Assembly (NCBI RefSeq): GCF_019352895.1
Contig: NZ_JAAAFX010000009.1
Span: 452,764-516,763, forward strand
Length of the DNA: 64,000 nucleotides
Direction: 5' to 3'
Origin: Variovorax boronicumulans
GTDB lineage: Bacteria > Pseudomonadota > Gammaproteobacteria > Burkholderiales > Burkholderiaceae_C
This document shows positions 18,444-27,042 of this stretch, one piece after another. The notes beneath the pieces are model-generated. The model made no database searches. It was given only the letters and a program-made list of their open reading frames with translations, and was not told where the DNA came from. Numbering within the stretch: the stretch's first letter is position 1; every line of letters starts with the position of its first letter. The translations under genes and the position numbers were made by a program.

Positions 18444-19886
18444 CTACTTCTCGTCGCGCAGCCAGTACCACTTGTAGAGCGCGCGCTGGCCGATGCGGCG
18501 GAAGGGTGCGAACAGCGGCGATTCGACCAGGCCCAGCACATTGGGGAAGGGCAACGGCGAGCGGTAGATCGGCAGCTCGAACACCGCATGCCCGCCGTCC
18601 TTGCCGGCCACGCGTTCGGCCAGCCGCTTGCCGGCCCAGGTCGAAAACGACACGCCGTTGCCGCCGTAGCCCACCGCGTACCAGATGGTCTTGTGGTCGT
18701 CCGGCTGCGTGATGCGCGGCATCATGTCGTGGCTCATGTCCACCCAGCCCCACCATGAGTAGTCGATCGGGATGCCGGCCAGCGGTGGAAACTTGCGTGC
18801 GATGGCGTCGGTGAGCAGCTTCAGGTGCACCGGGCCTTCGGCATCGGCGCCGCTGACCGAACTGCGGCTGCCCAGTTGCAGGCGGTTGCCCTTGAGCAGG
18901 CGATAGTAGAAGCGCAGCGTGCGCGTGTCGGTCAGGAAGGTGTGGGACTTGAAATGGGTGGCCGCTATTTCCGCATCGGTGAGCGGCCGCGTGACGACCG
19001 AGTTCGAGAGGATCGGCATGATCCGGTTCTTCAGCAGCGGGTTGAGCGCCTGGCCGGTGTAGCCGCCGGTGCACACCGCCACCCGCTTGGCGCGGACGAT
19101 GCCGCCGGGTGTGCGCAGGTGGTGCACGCCGTTGACGGTTTCCCAGCCCTGCACCGGGCTCGAGGTGTGGACCTTGACGCCCAGGGCACGCGCCTTGCGC
19201 AGCAGGCCGAAGGTGAACTTGAGCGGGTGGATGCCCACGCCCTCGGCCTCGAACATCGCACCCACCGTCTCGCGCTCGTCGCAGTAGTCGCTGCGCACTT
19301 CTTCGGCGCTCATCATGCGGGTGGCGTAGCCGAAGGTATCGCGCATCAGCGTGGCCTCGGCCTCGAGGCCGGCCAGCTTCTCGGGCCGGTGCGCGAGGTG
19401 CAGGTGGCCGCCGTCGTAGGCGTCGCAGTCGATCTGCGTCGTCAGGTGCCTGAAGTTCTCGAAGCCGCCACGGATCTCGGCGTCGAGCCGCCGCGCCGTG
19501 TCCAGGCCCCAGCGTGCGATCCATTGCGAGCGCTTGAGACGGCCGCTGGCGTTCTGGCCCTGGCCGCCGCTGCGGCTGGAGCAGCCCCAGGCCGCCTGGT
19601 TGGCTTCGAGCACCGTGGCCTGGATGCCGTGCTCCTGGGCCAGGTACAGCGCGGTCGACATGCCGGTCGCGCCCGAGCCGATCACCACCACGTCGACGTC
19701 GATGTCCCGCACGATCGGTCCGTCGTCCTCCGGGGGCGTGCCGGCGCTGGCCACCCACCAGGTCGGCGCGTAGGCCCGGCCCGCGCCGGGGTCGGTCGCG
19801 ATCAGCGGGTCGTAGCGCGGGTCGTAGGGCTTGCGCGCCGGGGCGGGCGGCGCTTCGGTGAACGGCACGGGAGCGATCGTCGTCAT
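18444..19886 (-). CDS. tauY: Probable taurine dehydrogenase large subunit (FAD oxidoreductase)
   Basis: FAD-dependent amine oxidoreductase of the DAO family, 480 residues. The dinucleotide-binding motif VVVIGSGATGMSTA is near residues 65-80, and ATVLEANQAAWGCSSRSGG follows as in DadA/PuuB-type flavoproteins. On its own it could be a gamma-glutamylputrescine oxidase-like enzyme. Context favours TauY: a small SnoaL-type partner lies 15 bases upstream, a MocR regulator is divergent, and tauABC follow. In Rhodobacterales TauXY oxidatively deaminates taurine to sulfoacetaldehyde, passing electrons towards cytochrome c. The role is inferred from family plus context. Confidence 0.75.
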   Translation of the reverse strand: MTTIAPVPFTEAPPAPARKPYDPRYDPLIATDPGAGRAYAPTWWVASAGTPPEDDGPIVRDIDVDVVVIGSGATGMSTALYLAQEHGIQATVLEANQAAWGCSSRSGGQGQNASGRLKRSQWIARWGLDTARRLDAEIRGGFENFRHLTTQIDCDAYDGGHLHLAHRPEKLAGLEAEATLMRDTFGYATRMMSAEEVRSDYCDERETVGAMFEAEGVGIHPLKFTFGLLRKARALGVKVHTSSPVQGWETVNGVHHLRTPGGIVRAKRVAVCTGGYTGQALNPLLKNRIMPILSNSVVTRPLTDAEIAATHFKSHTFLTDTRTLRFYYRLLKGNRLQLGSRSSVSGADAEGPVHLKLLTDAIARKFPPLAGIPIDYSWWGWVDMSHDMMPRITQPDDHKTIWYAVGYGGNGVSFSTWAGKRLAERVAGKDGGHAVFELPIYRSPLPFPNVLGLVESPLFAPFRRIGQRALYKWYWLRDEK

Positions 19887-19901
19887 GAGCGGCGCCCTGG
19901 C

Positions 19902-20303
19902 TTACTTGGCCGCCGGCTGGTTGGGCCGCGTCTTGCGAAACACGTTCTTCAGGTGGATCTTTCCGTCCCTGAAGCCGAACACGTCGATGCCGTCGGTCTC
20001 GATGCGGCTGCCGTCGGCCGCCGTGCCGGTGAAGGTCCACTGCGAGGTACCGAAGTCGCCGTGCACGAAGTGCTGGCCGTTCTCCCACTGCGCATCGGGC
20101 ACCGCCTGCCACGCGGCGGCGAAGGCCTTGCGCACGGCCTCGGTGCCGACATGGCGCGTGCCGCAGGCGTCGGGGCCCGCCGCGGTCTGGAAGATGCAGT
20201 CGGGCGTCATGAAGCCCATGAGGGCATCGATGTCGTGCCGGTTCCAGGCCTCGCTGAAGGCGGCGAGGGTGGCGGTGCTGACGGAAGAGGTGAGGGCGGT
20301 CAA
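19902..20303 (-). CDS. tauX: Probable taurine dehydrogenase small subunit (SnoaL/NTF2 fold)
   Basis: A protein of about 133 residues of the NTF2/SnoaL-like fold: FSEAWNRHDIDALMGFM near the start and DVFGFRDGKIHLKNVF near the end are typical. I place the start at TTG 20303 because AGGAG lies eight bases upstream; an earlier TTG at 20342 lacks such a site. The gene precedes the tauY-like flavoprotein gene in the same direction, the arrangement described for tauXY, where the small subunit carries this fold. Alone, the fold says little, since it also serves in many small hydrolases and isomerases. Confidence 0.7.
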   Translation of the reverse strand: MTALTSSVSTATLAAFSEAWNRHDIDALMGFMTPDCIFQTAAGPDACGTRHVGTEAVRKAFAAAWQAVPDAQWENGQHFVHGDFGTSQWTFTGTAADGSRIETDGIDVFGFRDGKIHLKNVFRKTRPNQPAAK

Positions 20304-20383
20304 GGCGGAACTCCTGGTGTGAATGAGGACGAGCGTAGGCAACGCGCCGTCCGCGCGCTAGGGCCAGTTCGGGGGATTCGACC

Positions 20384-20406
20384 GATCCAGACGCAGCGCC
20401 TGGATC
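20384..20406. promoter_or_regulatory. Inverted repeat between tauX and tauR (candidate TauR operator)
   Basis: GATCCAG and CTGGATC form a perfect 7-base inverted repeat separated by nine bases, inside the 150-base divergent region between tauXY and the MocR regulator gene. MocR regulators bind such promoter regions, often at repeats. That this one is the site is inference from position and symmetry. Confidence 0.4.
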
Positions 20407-20453
20407 GCCTGGCGCTTTCGCGCGACCGCGCAGGCCGTAGACTGCGGCCCACC

Positions 20454-21989
20454 ATGTCCTCCTCGCGATCGACCCAATGGGCCCAGCTTTTCGCGCTGCC
20501 CGATCAGCCGGCGCTGCCACTGCAGGGCCGGCTGCGCGCCGCGGTGGTGCGGGCCATCCTGGAGGGCCGGCTCGGCCCCGGCGCGCCGCTGCCGTCGTCG
20601 CGTGAACTGGCCGCGCTGCTGGGTCTCAGCCGCAACACCGTGACCTCGGCCTACCTGCAGTTGATGGACGAGGGTTTTCTCGAGGCGAGACCGCGCAGCG
20701 GCGTGTTCGTGGCGCCCGATGCGCGGCCGCTGGCGGCGGCGCCGGCCGAACCGCTGGTGGGGCGCAGCGGCCAGTCGGGCCAGCCGCCCGACTGGTCGAC
20801 CCGCGTGGTGCGTTCGCTGCTCGACCAGCCCACGCTGGCCAAGCCCGACCAGTGGCGCAGCTACCCGTACCCCTTCGTCTACGGTACGCACGACCCGCAG
20901 CTTTTTCCCACCGAGGATTTCCGCGAATGCTGCGCACGCAGCCTGGCGCGCTCGCAGCTGCCGCACTGGACGCCGGACTTCGAGACCGACGACGTGCCCG
21001 ACCTGATCGAGCAGATTCGCACCCGGCTGCTGCCCAAGCGCGGCGTGTTCGCGCTCAAGGAAGAGATCCTGGTGACGGTCGGTGCACAGCATGCCTACTA
21101 CCTGCTGGCCGAGGCGCTGTTCGACGAGCGCAAGTTCGTCGGCCTCGAGGAACCGGGCCATCCGCATGCGCGCAACAGCTTCTCGCTGCGCAACCCGCGC
21201 TGGGTGGAGGTGGCGGTCGACGACGAGGGCCTGGTGGTCGATGCGCTGCCGGCGGTCGACTACCTCTTCGTCACGCCCTCGCACCAGAGCCCGACCACCA
21301 GCACGCTGAGCCTGGAGCGGCGCCAGTGGCTGCTGCGCAAGGCCGAACTGCAGGACTTCGTCATCATCGAGGACGACTACGAGGCAGAGAACCTGTACCA
21401 GGGCGCGCCCATGCCGGCGCTCAAGAGCCTGGACAAGACCGGGCGCGTGATCTACGTCGGCTCGGTCTCCAAGAGCCTGTCGCCGGCGCTGCGGCTGGGC
21501 TACATCGTCGCGCCCCGCGCGCTCATCACCGAGCTGCGCGCGGTGCGCCACGCGATGGTGCGGCACCCCAGCGCCTTCCTGCAGCATGCCTACGCGCTGT
21601 TCCTCTCCTTGGGGCACCACGAGTCGCATGCGCGGCGCGTCAACCAGGCCATGCAGGAGCGGCTGGCGCTGGCGGCGCAGGCGCTGCGCGACCACCTGCC
21701 GGATTTCGATTTCCAGCTGCCGCAGGGCGGGGCCTCGCTCTGGGTCCAGGCCCCGGCCTGGGTCGACGCCGCCGAACTGGCCCTGATGGCGCGCAGCCAC
21801 GGCGTGCTGATCGAGGCCGGCGACGTCTTCTTCGCCAAGCCGCCCTACCCCTGTCCCTTCTTCCGCCTGCGCCTGTCCTCCATCGCCACCGCGCAGATCC
21901 CGGCCGGCATCCGCGCGCTCGGCCTGGCGGTGGAAGAACTGGCGCAGGCGCGCGGCGAGCAGCGCCCGCCCATCACGCGGCCGCACTGA
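20454..21989 (+). CDS. tauR: MocR-family regulator, probable TauR
   Basis: GntR-type winged helix fused to an aminotransferase-like PLP domain, 511 residues. The DNA-binding part (LPSSRELAALLGLSRNTVTSAY style) spans about residues 20-85, and the PLP lysine is K340 in SVSKSLSPALRLGY. The ATG at 20454 gives the expected N-terminus; the frame stays open far upstream but that part is antisense to tauXY. MocR proteins sense amines through PLP. TauR of Rhodobacter activates taurine genes, and here the gene sits between divergent tauXY and downstream tauABC. The specific name rests on this context. Confidence 0.8.
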   Translation: MSSSRSTQWAQLFALPDQPALPLQGRLRAAVVRAILEGRLGPGAPLPSSRELAALLGLSRNTVTSAYLQLMDEGFLEARPRSGVFVAPDARPLAAAPAEPLVGRSGQSGQPPDWSTRVVRSLLDQPTLAKPDQWRSYPYPFVYGTHDPQLFPTEDFRECCARSLARSQLPHWTPDFETDDVPDLIEQIRTRLLPKRGVFALKEEILVTVGAQHAYYLLAEALFDERKFVGLEEPGHPHARNSFSLRNPRWVEVAVDDEGLVVDALPAVDYLFVTPSHQSPTTSTLSLERRQWLLRKAELQDFVIIEDDYEAENLYQGAPMPALKSLDKTGRVIYVGSVSKSLSPALRLGYIVAPRALITELRAVRHAMVRHPSAFLQHAYALFLSLGHHESHARRVNQAMQERLALAAQALRDHLPDFDFQLPQGGASLWVQAPAWVDAAELALMARSHGVLIEAGDVFFAKPPYPCPFFRLRLSSIATAQIPAGIRALGLAVEELAQARGEQRPPITRPH

Positions 21990-22182
21990 ACGACCGACCG
22001 CGCACAAGGCGCGTGCATGCGGTGCGGCGCGCGCACCACAACGAGGGTAAGTCCCGAGCCCCTGGCTCCATCCCCTTGGGGGTGCTGGCACTTCCGAGCA
22101 CGCCGTGATGCGTGCACAGTGGCATCGCGCAGCAGCGTGGTCTCGCGTCTGCTTCATCCATCCACCCCCGAGGAGATATCCG

Positions 22183-23196
22183 ATGAACCGTTCCAAGCGT
22201 CTCACCCTGCAAAGCGCAGCCGCCCTCGCCACCGTCGTGCTCTGCGGTGGTGCCCTGGCCCAGGCCAAGGCCAAGGAAGTGACCTTCGCGCACCAGGACA
22301 TGCTGGTGCCGCTGCGTCTGGTGATGGAGTCGGGCGAAGTCGAGAAGGCCACCGGCTACAAGATCAACTGGCGCATGTTCTCCGGCGGCGGCGACGTGAT
22401 CCGTGCCATGGCCTCGGGCGACGTGCAGATGGGTGAGACCGGGTCGAGCCCGCTGACCGCCGCAGCCAGCCAGGGCCAGGACATCCAGCTGTTCTGGATC
22501 TCGGCCGACATCGCCGACGCCGAGGCCCTGGTGGCGCGCAACGGCAGCAACATCAACAGCATGAAGGACCTGGCCGGCAAGAAGGTCGCGACACCCTTCG
22601 TCTCGACCGCCCACTACCAGCTCATGGCGGCGATGAAGATGGACGGGGTCGATCCGCGCAGCGTCAACGTGATGAACATGCGCCCGCCGGAGATCGCCGC
22701 CGCCTGGGAGCGCGGCGACATCGACGCCACCTTCATCTGGGACCCGGTGCTGTCGAAGGTCAAGGCCAACGGCAAGAGCATCGCCACCTCGGGCAGCATC
22801 GGCAAACGCGGCGCCCCCACCTTCGAGGGCATCGTGGTCAATGCCAAGTGGGCGGCCGCCAACGAGCCCTTCATGATCGCCTTCGTGCAGGCGCTCAACC
22901 GCGCCAACGACGAGTACAAGGCCTCGGCCAAGGGCTGGACCGCGGATTCGCCGCAGGTCAAGGCGATGGCCAAATGGACCAAGGCCGACCCCAAGGACGT
23001 GCTGCCGGTGATGGGCCTCTACAGCTTCCCGACCATGGCCGAGCAGCTGTCGCCCGCCTGGCTGGGGGGCGGCGCGGCCAAGGCGATGGCGGGTACCGCG
23101 GCCTTCCTGAAGGAGCAGGGCCGGGTGCAGGAGGTCAAGCCCGATTACAGCGCCTTCGTCACCACGACCTACGTCACCAAGGCGATGGCGAAGTAG
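22183..23196 (+). CDS. tauA: Taurine-type ABC transporter substrate-binding protein
   Basis: Periplasmic binding protein of the taurine/nitrate/sulfonate family, 337 residues. A Sec signal peptide ends near GGALAQA. The mature part has the family's MASGDVQMGETGSSPLTAA segment that forms part of the ligand cleft. A good ribosome site GAGGAGA lies nine bases before ATG 22183. It is followed by the ATPase gene after seven bases. The order tauABC behind a MocR regulator supports taurine as ligand, but related proteins bind other aliphatic sulfonates. Confidence 0.85.
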   Translation: MNRSKRLTLQSAAALATVVLCGGALAQAKAKEVTFAHQDMLVPLRLVMESGEVEKATGYKINWRMFSGGGDVIRAMASGDVQMGETGSSPLTAAASQGQDIQLFWISADIADAEALVARNGSNINSMKDLAGKKVATPFVSTAHYQLMAAMKMDGVDPRSVNVMNMRPPEIAAAWERGDIDATFIWDPVLSKVKANGKSIATSGSIGKRGAPTFEGIVVNAKWAAANEPFMIAFVQALNRANDEYKASAKGWTADSPQVKAMAKWTKADPKDVLPVMGLYSFPTMAEQLSPAWLGGGAAKAMAGTAAFLKEQGRVQEVKPDYSAFVTTTYVTKAMAK

Positions 23197-23203
23197 GCGC
23201 GTC

Positions 23204-23992
23204 ATGCCGACGCTCGACATTCGCGACCTCACGGTCAACTACGCGGTCAAGGGCGGCACGCTGCAAGCCCTGGCACCGGTCAACCTGAAGATGCACGACG
23301 GCGACTTCGTCGTCGCGCTGGGCGCTTCGGGCTGCGGAAAGACCACGCTGCTCAACAGCATTGCCGGATTCCTCCCGCCCTCGACCGGCGAGATCCTGCT
23401 CGATGGCCAGCCCGTGGTCGGCCCCGGCGCCGATCGCGGCGTGGTGTTCCAGAAGCACGCGCTGATGCCCTGGCTCAACGTGCGCGACAACGTGGCGCTG
23501 GGGCTGCGCCTGGGCGGCATGGGCCGTGCCGAGCGCGACCGCATCGCCGAGGAGAAGCTCGGCCTGGTCGGTCTCACGCCCTACGCCGACCGCGCCGTCT
23601 ACGAGCTGTCGGGCGGCATGCAGCAGCGCGTGGGCATCGCGCGCGCGCTGGCCAGCGATCCGGCCGTGCTGCTGATGGACGAGCCCATGGGCGCGCTCGA
23701 CGCCTTCACGCGCGAGTCGGTCCAGGAGATCCTGCTGCAGGCCTGGTCCAAGTCCAACAAGATGGTGTTCTTCATCACCCATTCGGTGGAGGAGGCGCTG
23801 TTCCTCGCGACCCGGCTGATCGTGATGAGCCCGAGCCCGGGCCGCATCTCGCACATCTACGACGACATGCCTTTCTCGCGCCAGTTCCTCGCCCATGGCG
23901 ACGCACGCAAGGTCAAGTCCGAGCCGGAGTTCATCCGCCTGCGCGAAGAGGTGCTGTCGATCGTCCATCACCGGGAGACCGCCCATGTCTGA
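23204..23992 (+). CDS. tauB: Taurine-type ABC transporter ATPase
   Basis: ATP-binding subunit of 262 residues. Walker A GASGCGKTT at 40-48, signature LSGGMQQR and Walker B LLMDEPMGALD are intact. WLNVRDNVALG is typical of the TauB/SsuB/NrtD branch. Its stop overlaps the start of the permease gene by eight bases, so the two are translationally coupled. It powers sulfonate import with TauA and TauC. Confidence 0.9.
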   Translation: MPTLDIRDLTVNYAVKGGTLQALAPVNLKMHDGDFVVALGASGCGKTTLLNSIAGFLPPSTGEILLDGQPVVGPGADRGVVFQKHALMPWLNVRDNVALGLRLGGMGRAERDRIAEEKLGLVGLTPYADRAVYELSGGMQQRVGIARALASDPAVLLMDEPMGALDAFTRESVQEILLQAWSKSNKMVFFITHSVEEALFLATRLIVMSPSPGRISHIYDDMPFSRQFLAHGDARKVKSEPEFIRLREEVLSIVHHRETAHV

Positions 23993-24866
23993 AGTCACCG
24001 TCGCCGTTCCCGTCGCGGTGCCGCCGCCCTCGACGCCGTCCGCCGCACCCGCGCCGGCCACGGGCGCCACGCTGCGGACCAGCGCGTTCAAGGTGCCGGG
24101 CGAAGGCTCCAGCGGCACCATCAGCGTGGTCACGGTGGTGGTGCTGCTCGCGCTGTGGGCCATCGTCACCAACATCGGGTGGATCAAGCCGCTGTTCCTG
24201 CCCTCGCCGCAGGCGGTCTTCCAGCAGTTCCACGAGTACCTGACCGGCCAGGCCAACGACAAGCCGCTGTGGCAGCACTTCCTGGCGAGCATGTTCCGCG
24301 TGTTCTCGGCCTTCCTGCTCGCGTGCCTGACGGCCATCCCGGTCGGCATCGCGATGGGCATGAGCCGCTGGGCCCGCGGCATCTTCGACCCGCCGCTCGA
24401 GTTCTATCGGCCGCTGCCGCCGCTGGCCTACCTGCCGCTGATCATCATCTGGTTCGGCATCGACGAGCTGCCCAAGGTGCTGCTGATCTTCCTGAGCTGC
24501 TTCGCGCCGCTGGCGCTGGCCGCGCGTTCGGGCATGCGCAGCGCGTCGCAGGAGCAGATCAACGCCGCCTACTCGATGGGGGCGAGCTACCTGCAGGTGA
24601 TCCGCCACGTGATCCTGCCGTCGGCGCTGCCCGACATCCTGGTGGGCATGCGCATCGCCATCGGCTTCGGCTGGACCACGCTGGTGGCCGCCGAGATGGT
24701 CGCGGCCAACATGGGCCTGGGCCAGATGGTGCTCAACGCCTCCAACTTCCTGCGCACCGACATCGTGATCATGGGGATCATCGTGATCGGCGTGGTGGCC
24801 TACCTGTTCGACCTGCTGATGCGCTGGCTCGAACGGCGGCTGGTGCCATGGAAGGGGCGCATGTAG
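23985..24866 (+). CDS. tauC: Taurine-type ABC transporter permease
   Basis: Inner membrane permease of 293 residues with an unusually long Ala/Pro-rich cytoplasmic start (about 45 residues) before the first membrane helix (VVTVVVLLALWAIVT). FLPSPQAVFQQFHEYLTG and the EAA loop SMGASYLQVIRHVILPSALP match the TauC/SsuC family. About six membrane helices are visible. It is the last gene of tauABC; a decayed gene and a terminator follow. Confidence 0.9.
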   Translation: MSEVTVAVPVAVPPPSTPSAAPAPATGATLRTSAFKVPGEGSSGTISVVTVVVLLALWAIVTNIGWIKPLFLPSPQAVFQQFHEYLTGQANDKPLWQHFLASMFRVFSAFLLACLTAIPVGIAMGMSRWARGIFDPPLEFYRPLPPLAYLPLIIIWFGIDELPKVLLIFLSCFAPLALAARSGMRSASQEQINAAYSMGASYLQVIRHVILPSALPDILVGMRIAIGFGWTTLVAAEMVAANMGLGQMVLNASNFLRTDIVIMGIIVIGVVAYLFDLLMRWLERRLVPWKGRM

Positions 24867-25014
24867 GGCCACATGCAGGGGCGCAGGCGCATGGCCTGCG
24901 GACCTCGGCAGATCCTCGGCCCGATCCATCGGCCCGCGGCGGCACAGGGCCTGCTGCGGCGCCGCCATCACGGTGCCCGAGACGATGGGAAGCGCGCACG
25001 CCGCGCGCCACTGA

Positions 25015-25573
25015 AGTCGCCCTCCCTTCGGTCGACTGCGGGCTGGTGTCCGACCGGGTCACGCGGCGGCTGCAGGACTGCCGCGACGTCGAGCGCCGCT
25101 GACCGCGGCGACCAATTCGACCGCATCGTCTCCCTCGAGATGCTCGAGGCCGCGGGCCGGCGCCACTGGCCGGCCTGCTTCGACGCCGTGCGCTGGCGCC
25201 TGTCGGCCGACGGCGTGGCGGGGGCGCAGGTGACCACGATCGCCGACGCGCACGTCGACCACCGCCGCCGCACGCCCGATTCCATCCAGCGTTTCATCGT
25301 CGCGGGCGGCATGCAGCCGTCCGTCGAGGCGATGCGGGCACAGGCGCTCCGCGCGGAGTGCACGCTCGCGCAGAACGAGGCAATGCCATCCACGTGGGCC
25401 GAGTGGCGCCACCGCTTTCTCGCGGCCGGGCCGGCCTTCAAGCGAAGGGTTTCGACACCGCCGTCACGCCGATCCGGGCATGCTGCCTGTGCCGCTGCGA
25501 AGCGGGCTTCCTGTCGGGACGGCTCGGCGGCGGCCTGTTCACGTTGAAGCACGTCCGGCCGACCACGGCCTGA
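25015..25573 (+). pseudogene. Frameshifted remnant of a cyclopropane fatty acid synthase (SAM methyltransferase)
   Basis: Three frames read in sequence give pieces resembling the C-terminal half of cyclopropane-fatty-acyl-phospholipid synthase: LVSDRVTRRLQDCRDVERR up to about 25100, then FDRIVSLEMLEAAG, QVTTIADAHVD, RFIVAGGMQPSVEAMR and TWAEWRHRFLAAGP to about 25440, then FDTAV...CEAGFLSGRLGGGLFTLKH to the TGA at 25573. Intact enzymes read SIEMFEAVG, QVITI, RYIFPGGMLPS, EWRRRF and CEAGF in the same order. At least two frameshifts and a missing N-terminal half mean it is not functional. The interval 24867-25015 holds nothing else I recognise. Confidence 0.75.
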
Positions 25574-25589
25574 GACGGCATTCGCCGCC

Positions 25590-25624
25590 CACAAAAAAGG
25601 CCCTCGCATGCGCGAGGGCCTTGT
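25590..25624 (-). terminator. Terminator downstream of the MFS transporter gene
   Basis: The stem AAGGCCCTCGC (25597-25607) pairs with GCGAGGGCCTT (25612-25622) across a 4-base loop. Read on the minus strand the hairpin is followed by TTTTTTG, so it ends transcription from the MFS gene whose stop is at 25637. It has few T residues on the plus side and would be weaker for the pseudogene. Confidence 0.85.
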
Positions 25625-25636
25625 CATTTCAGCGGC

Positions 25637-26989
25637 TCACCGCAGGGCTTCGCGTCCGCGCGGCTCGGGCGGGTTGCGAACGGTCTCGACCGGGTCGTCG
25701 GCAGGCAGCGGCGTGCGTCCGATGAGCCATGCGCACCAGGCGGACACGGCCCCGGCGAAGATCACGTACATGCAGATCTGCCAGGGTTGGCCGCCGCCCG
25801 ACTTGAGCAGCGCGGTCGCGATGATGGGCGTGATGCCCGAGGCGAAGATGCCCGAGAACTGGTAGACGAAGGAGATGCCTGTGTAGCGCACCTTGGCGTC
25901 GAACAGGTCGCAGAAGAGGGCGGCCTCGGGCCCGTAGACCGAGGCGTACAGGATGCCGAACGGAATGATGATGGCCAGCCAGATCATGAACATGCTGCCG
26001 CCGCTGTGGGTCATCAGCCAGAACGCCGGGAACGACGACAGCGCCGTGATGAGCGAGCCCCACATGTAGACCCGCGGGCGGCCCATGCGGTCGGACAGCC
26101 GGCCGAAGAAGGGAATGAAGAAGCACATCACCACGGCGGCCGCCATCACGCCCAGCAGCGCCTCGGTCCGGCTGATCTTGATGGTGCTCGTGAGGTAGTT
26201 GATCGAGAACACGCCGAAGATGTTGAAGAACACGCCGTCGATGTAGCGCGCCCCCATGCCCTTGAGCACGTTGCCCGGATAGCGCCGGAGCATGTCGAAG
26301 AAGGGAATGCGCAGCTCGGCGTTCTTGGCCTTCACGGCGGCGAACTCCGGCGTCTCCTGCACGTGCAGCCGGATGTACATGCCGACCACCACCATCACCC
26401 CCGAGATCAGGAACGCGATGCGCCAGCCCCAGGCCATGAATTGCTCGTCGGTCAGCAGCCACGACAGCAGCGCCACCACGCCCGAGGCCAGGCACAGGCC
26501 GATCGCCAGCCCGATCTGCGGCAGCGAGGCATAGAAGCCGCGCTTCTCCTTGGGCGCGTACTCGTAGGCCATCAGCACCGCGCCGCCCCACTCGCCGCCC
26601 AGGCCGATGCCTTGCGCGACGCGCAGCAGCAGCAGCAGCAGGGGCGCCGCGATGCCGATCTGCGCATAGGTCGGCACCAACCCGATCAGGAAGGTGGCCA
26701 CGCCCATGATCATCAGCGTGATGACCAGCATGCTCTTGCGGCCGATCTTGTCGCCAAAGTGGCCGAAGATCACGCCGCCCAGCGGCCGCGTGACGAAGCC
26801 CACCGCGAAGGTGGTGTAGGCCAGCATGGTGGACACCACCGGGTCGCTGCCCGGGAAGTAGAGCTTGTTGAAGACGATGCCCGCCACCACGCCGTACAGG
26901 AAGAAGTCGTACCACTCGATGGTGGCGCCGACCAGCGCCGATACCACCACCTTGCGAATCTTCTTCTCTTCCGCTGTCGTTGCACTCAT
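25637..26989 (-). CDS. MFS metabolite:H+ symporter, candidate isethionate importer
   Basis: Major facilitator of the metabolite:H+ symporter (MHS) group, 450 residues and about twelve membrane helices. EWYDFFLYG near residue 25 and RPLGGVIFGHFGDKIGRKSML, with the RxGRR-like loop, are typical. GLGGEWGGAVLMAYEY marks helix 5 of this group. The start is ATG 26989; the frame stays open upstream only as antisense of the flavoprotein gene. It follows the GMC oxidoreductase gene by 53 bases on the same strand. The layout of IclR regulator, GMC dehydrogenase and MFS carrier recalls iseR-iseJ-iseU for isethionate in Cupriavidus necator. The ligand is inference; betaine or organic acids are alternatives. 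Confidence 0.85.
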   Translation of the reverse strand: MSATTAEEKKIRKVVVSALVGATIEWYDFFLYGVVAGIVFNKLYFPGSDPVVSTMLAYTTFAVGFVTRPLGGVIFGHFGDKIGRKSMLVITLMIMGVATFLIGLVPTYAQIGIAAPLLLLLLRVAQGIGLGGEWGGAVLMAYEYAPKEKRGFYASLPQIGLAIGLCLASGVVALLSWLLTDEQFMAWGWRIAFLISGVMVVVGMYIRLHVQETPEFAAVKAKNAELRIPFFDMLRRYPGNVLKGMGARYIDGVFFNIFGVFSINYLTSTIKISRTEALLGVMAAAVVMCFFIPFFGRLSDRMGRPRVYMWGSLITALSSFPAFWLMTHSGGSMFMIWLAIIIPFGILYASVYGPEAALFCDLFDAKVRYTGISFVYQFSGIFASGITPIIATALLKSGGGQPWQICMYVIFAGAVSAWCAWLIGRTPLPADDPVETVRNPPEPRGREALR

Positions 26990-27042
26990 GTGTTTGTCTC
27001 CAATGAAGTGTCGTTGGGATGCCCTCGAAGGGCCTGCGCGCT

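Noticed and set aside
18825..20453. Upstream extension of the tauR frame
   Set aside because: It is antisense to tauXY and has no family similarity; the MocR N-terminus begins at 20454.
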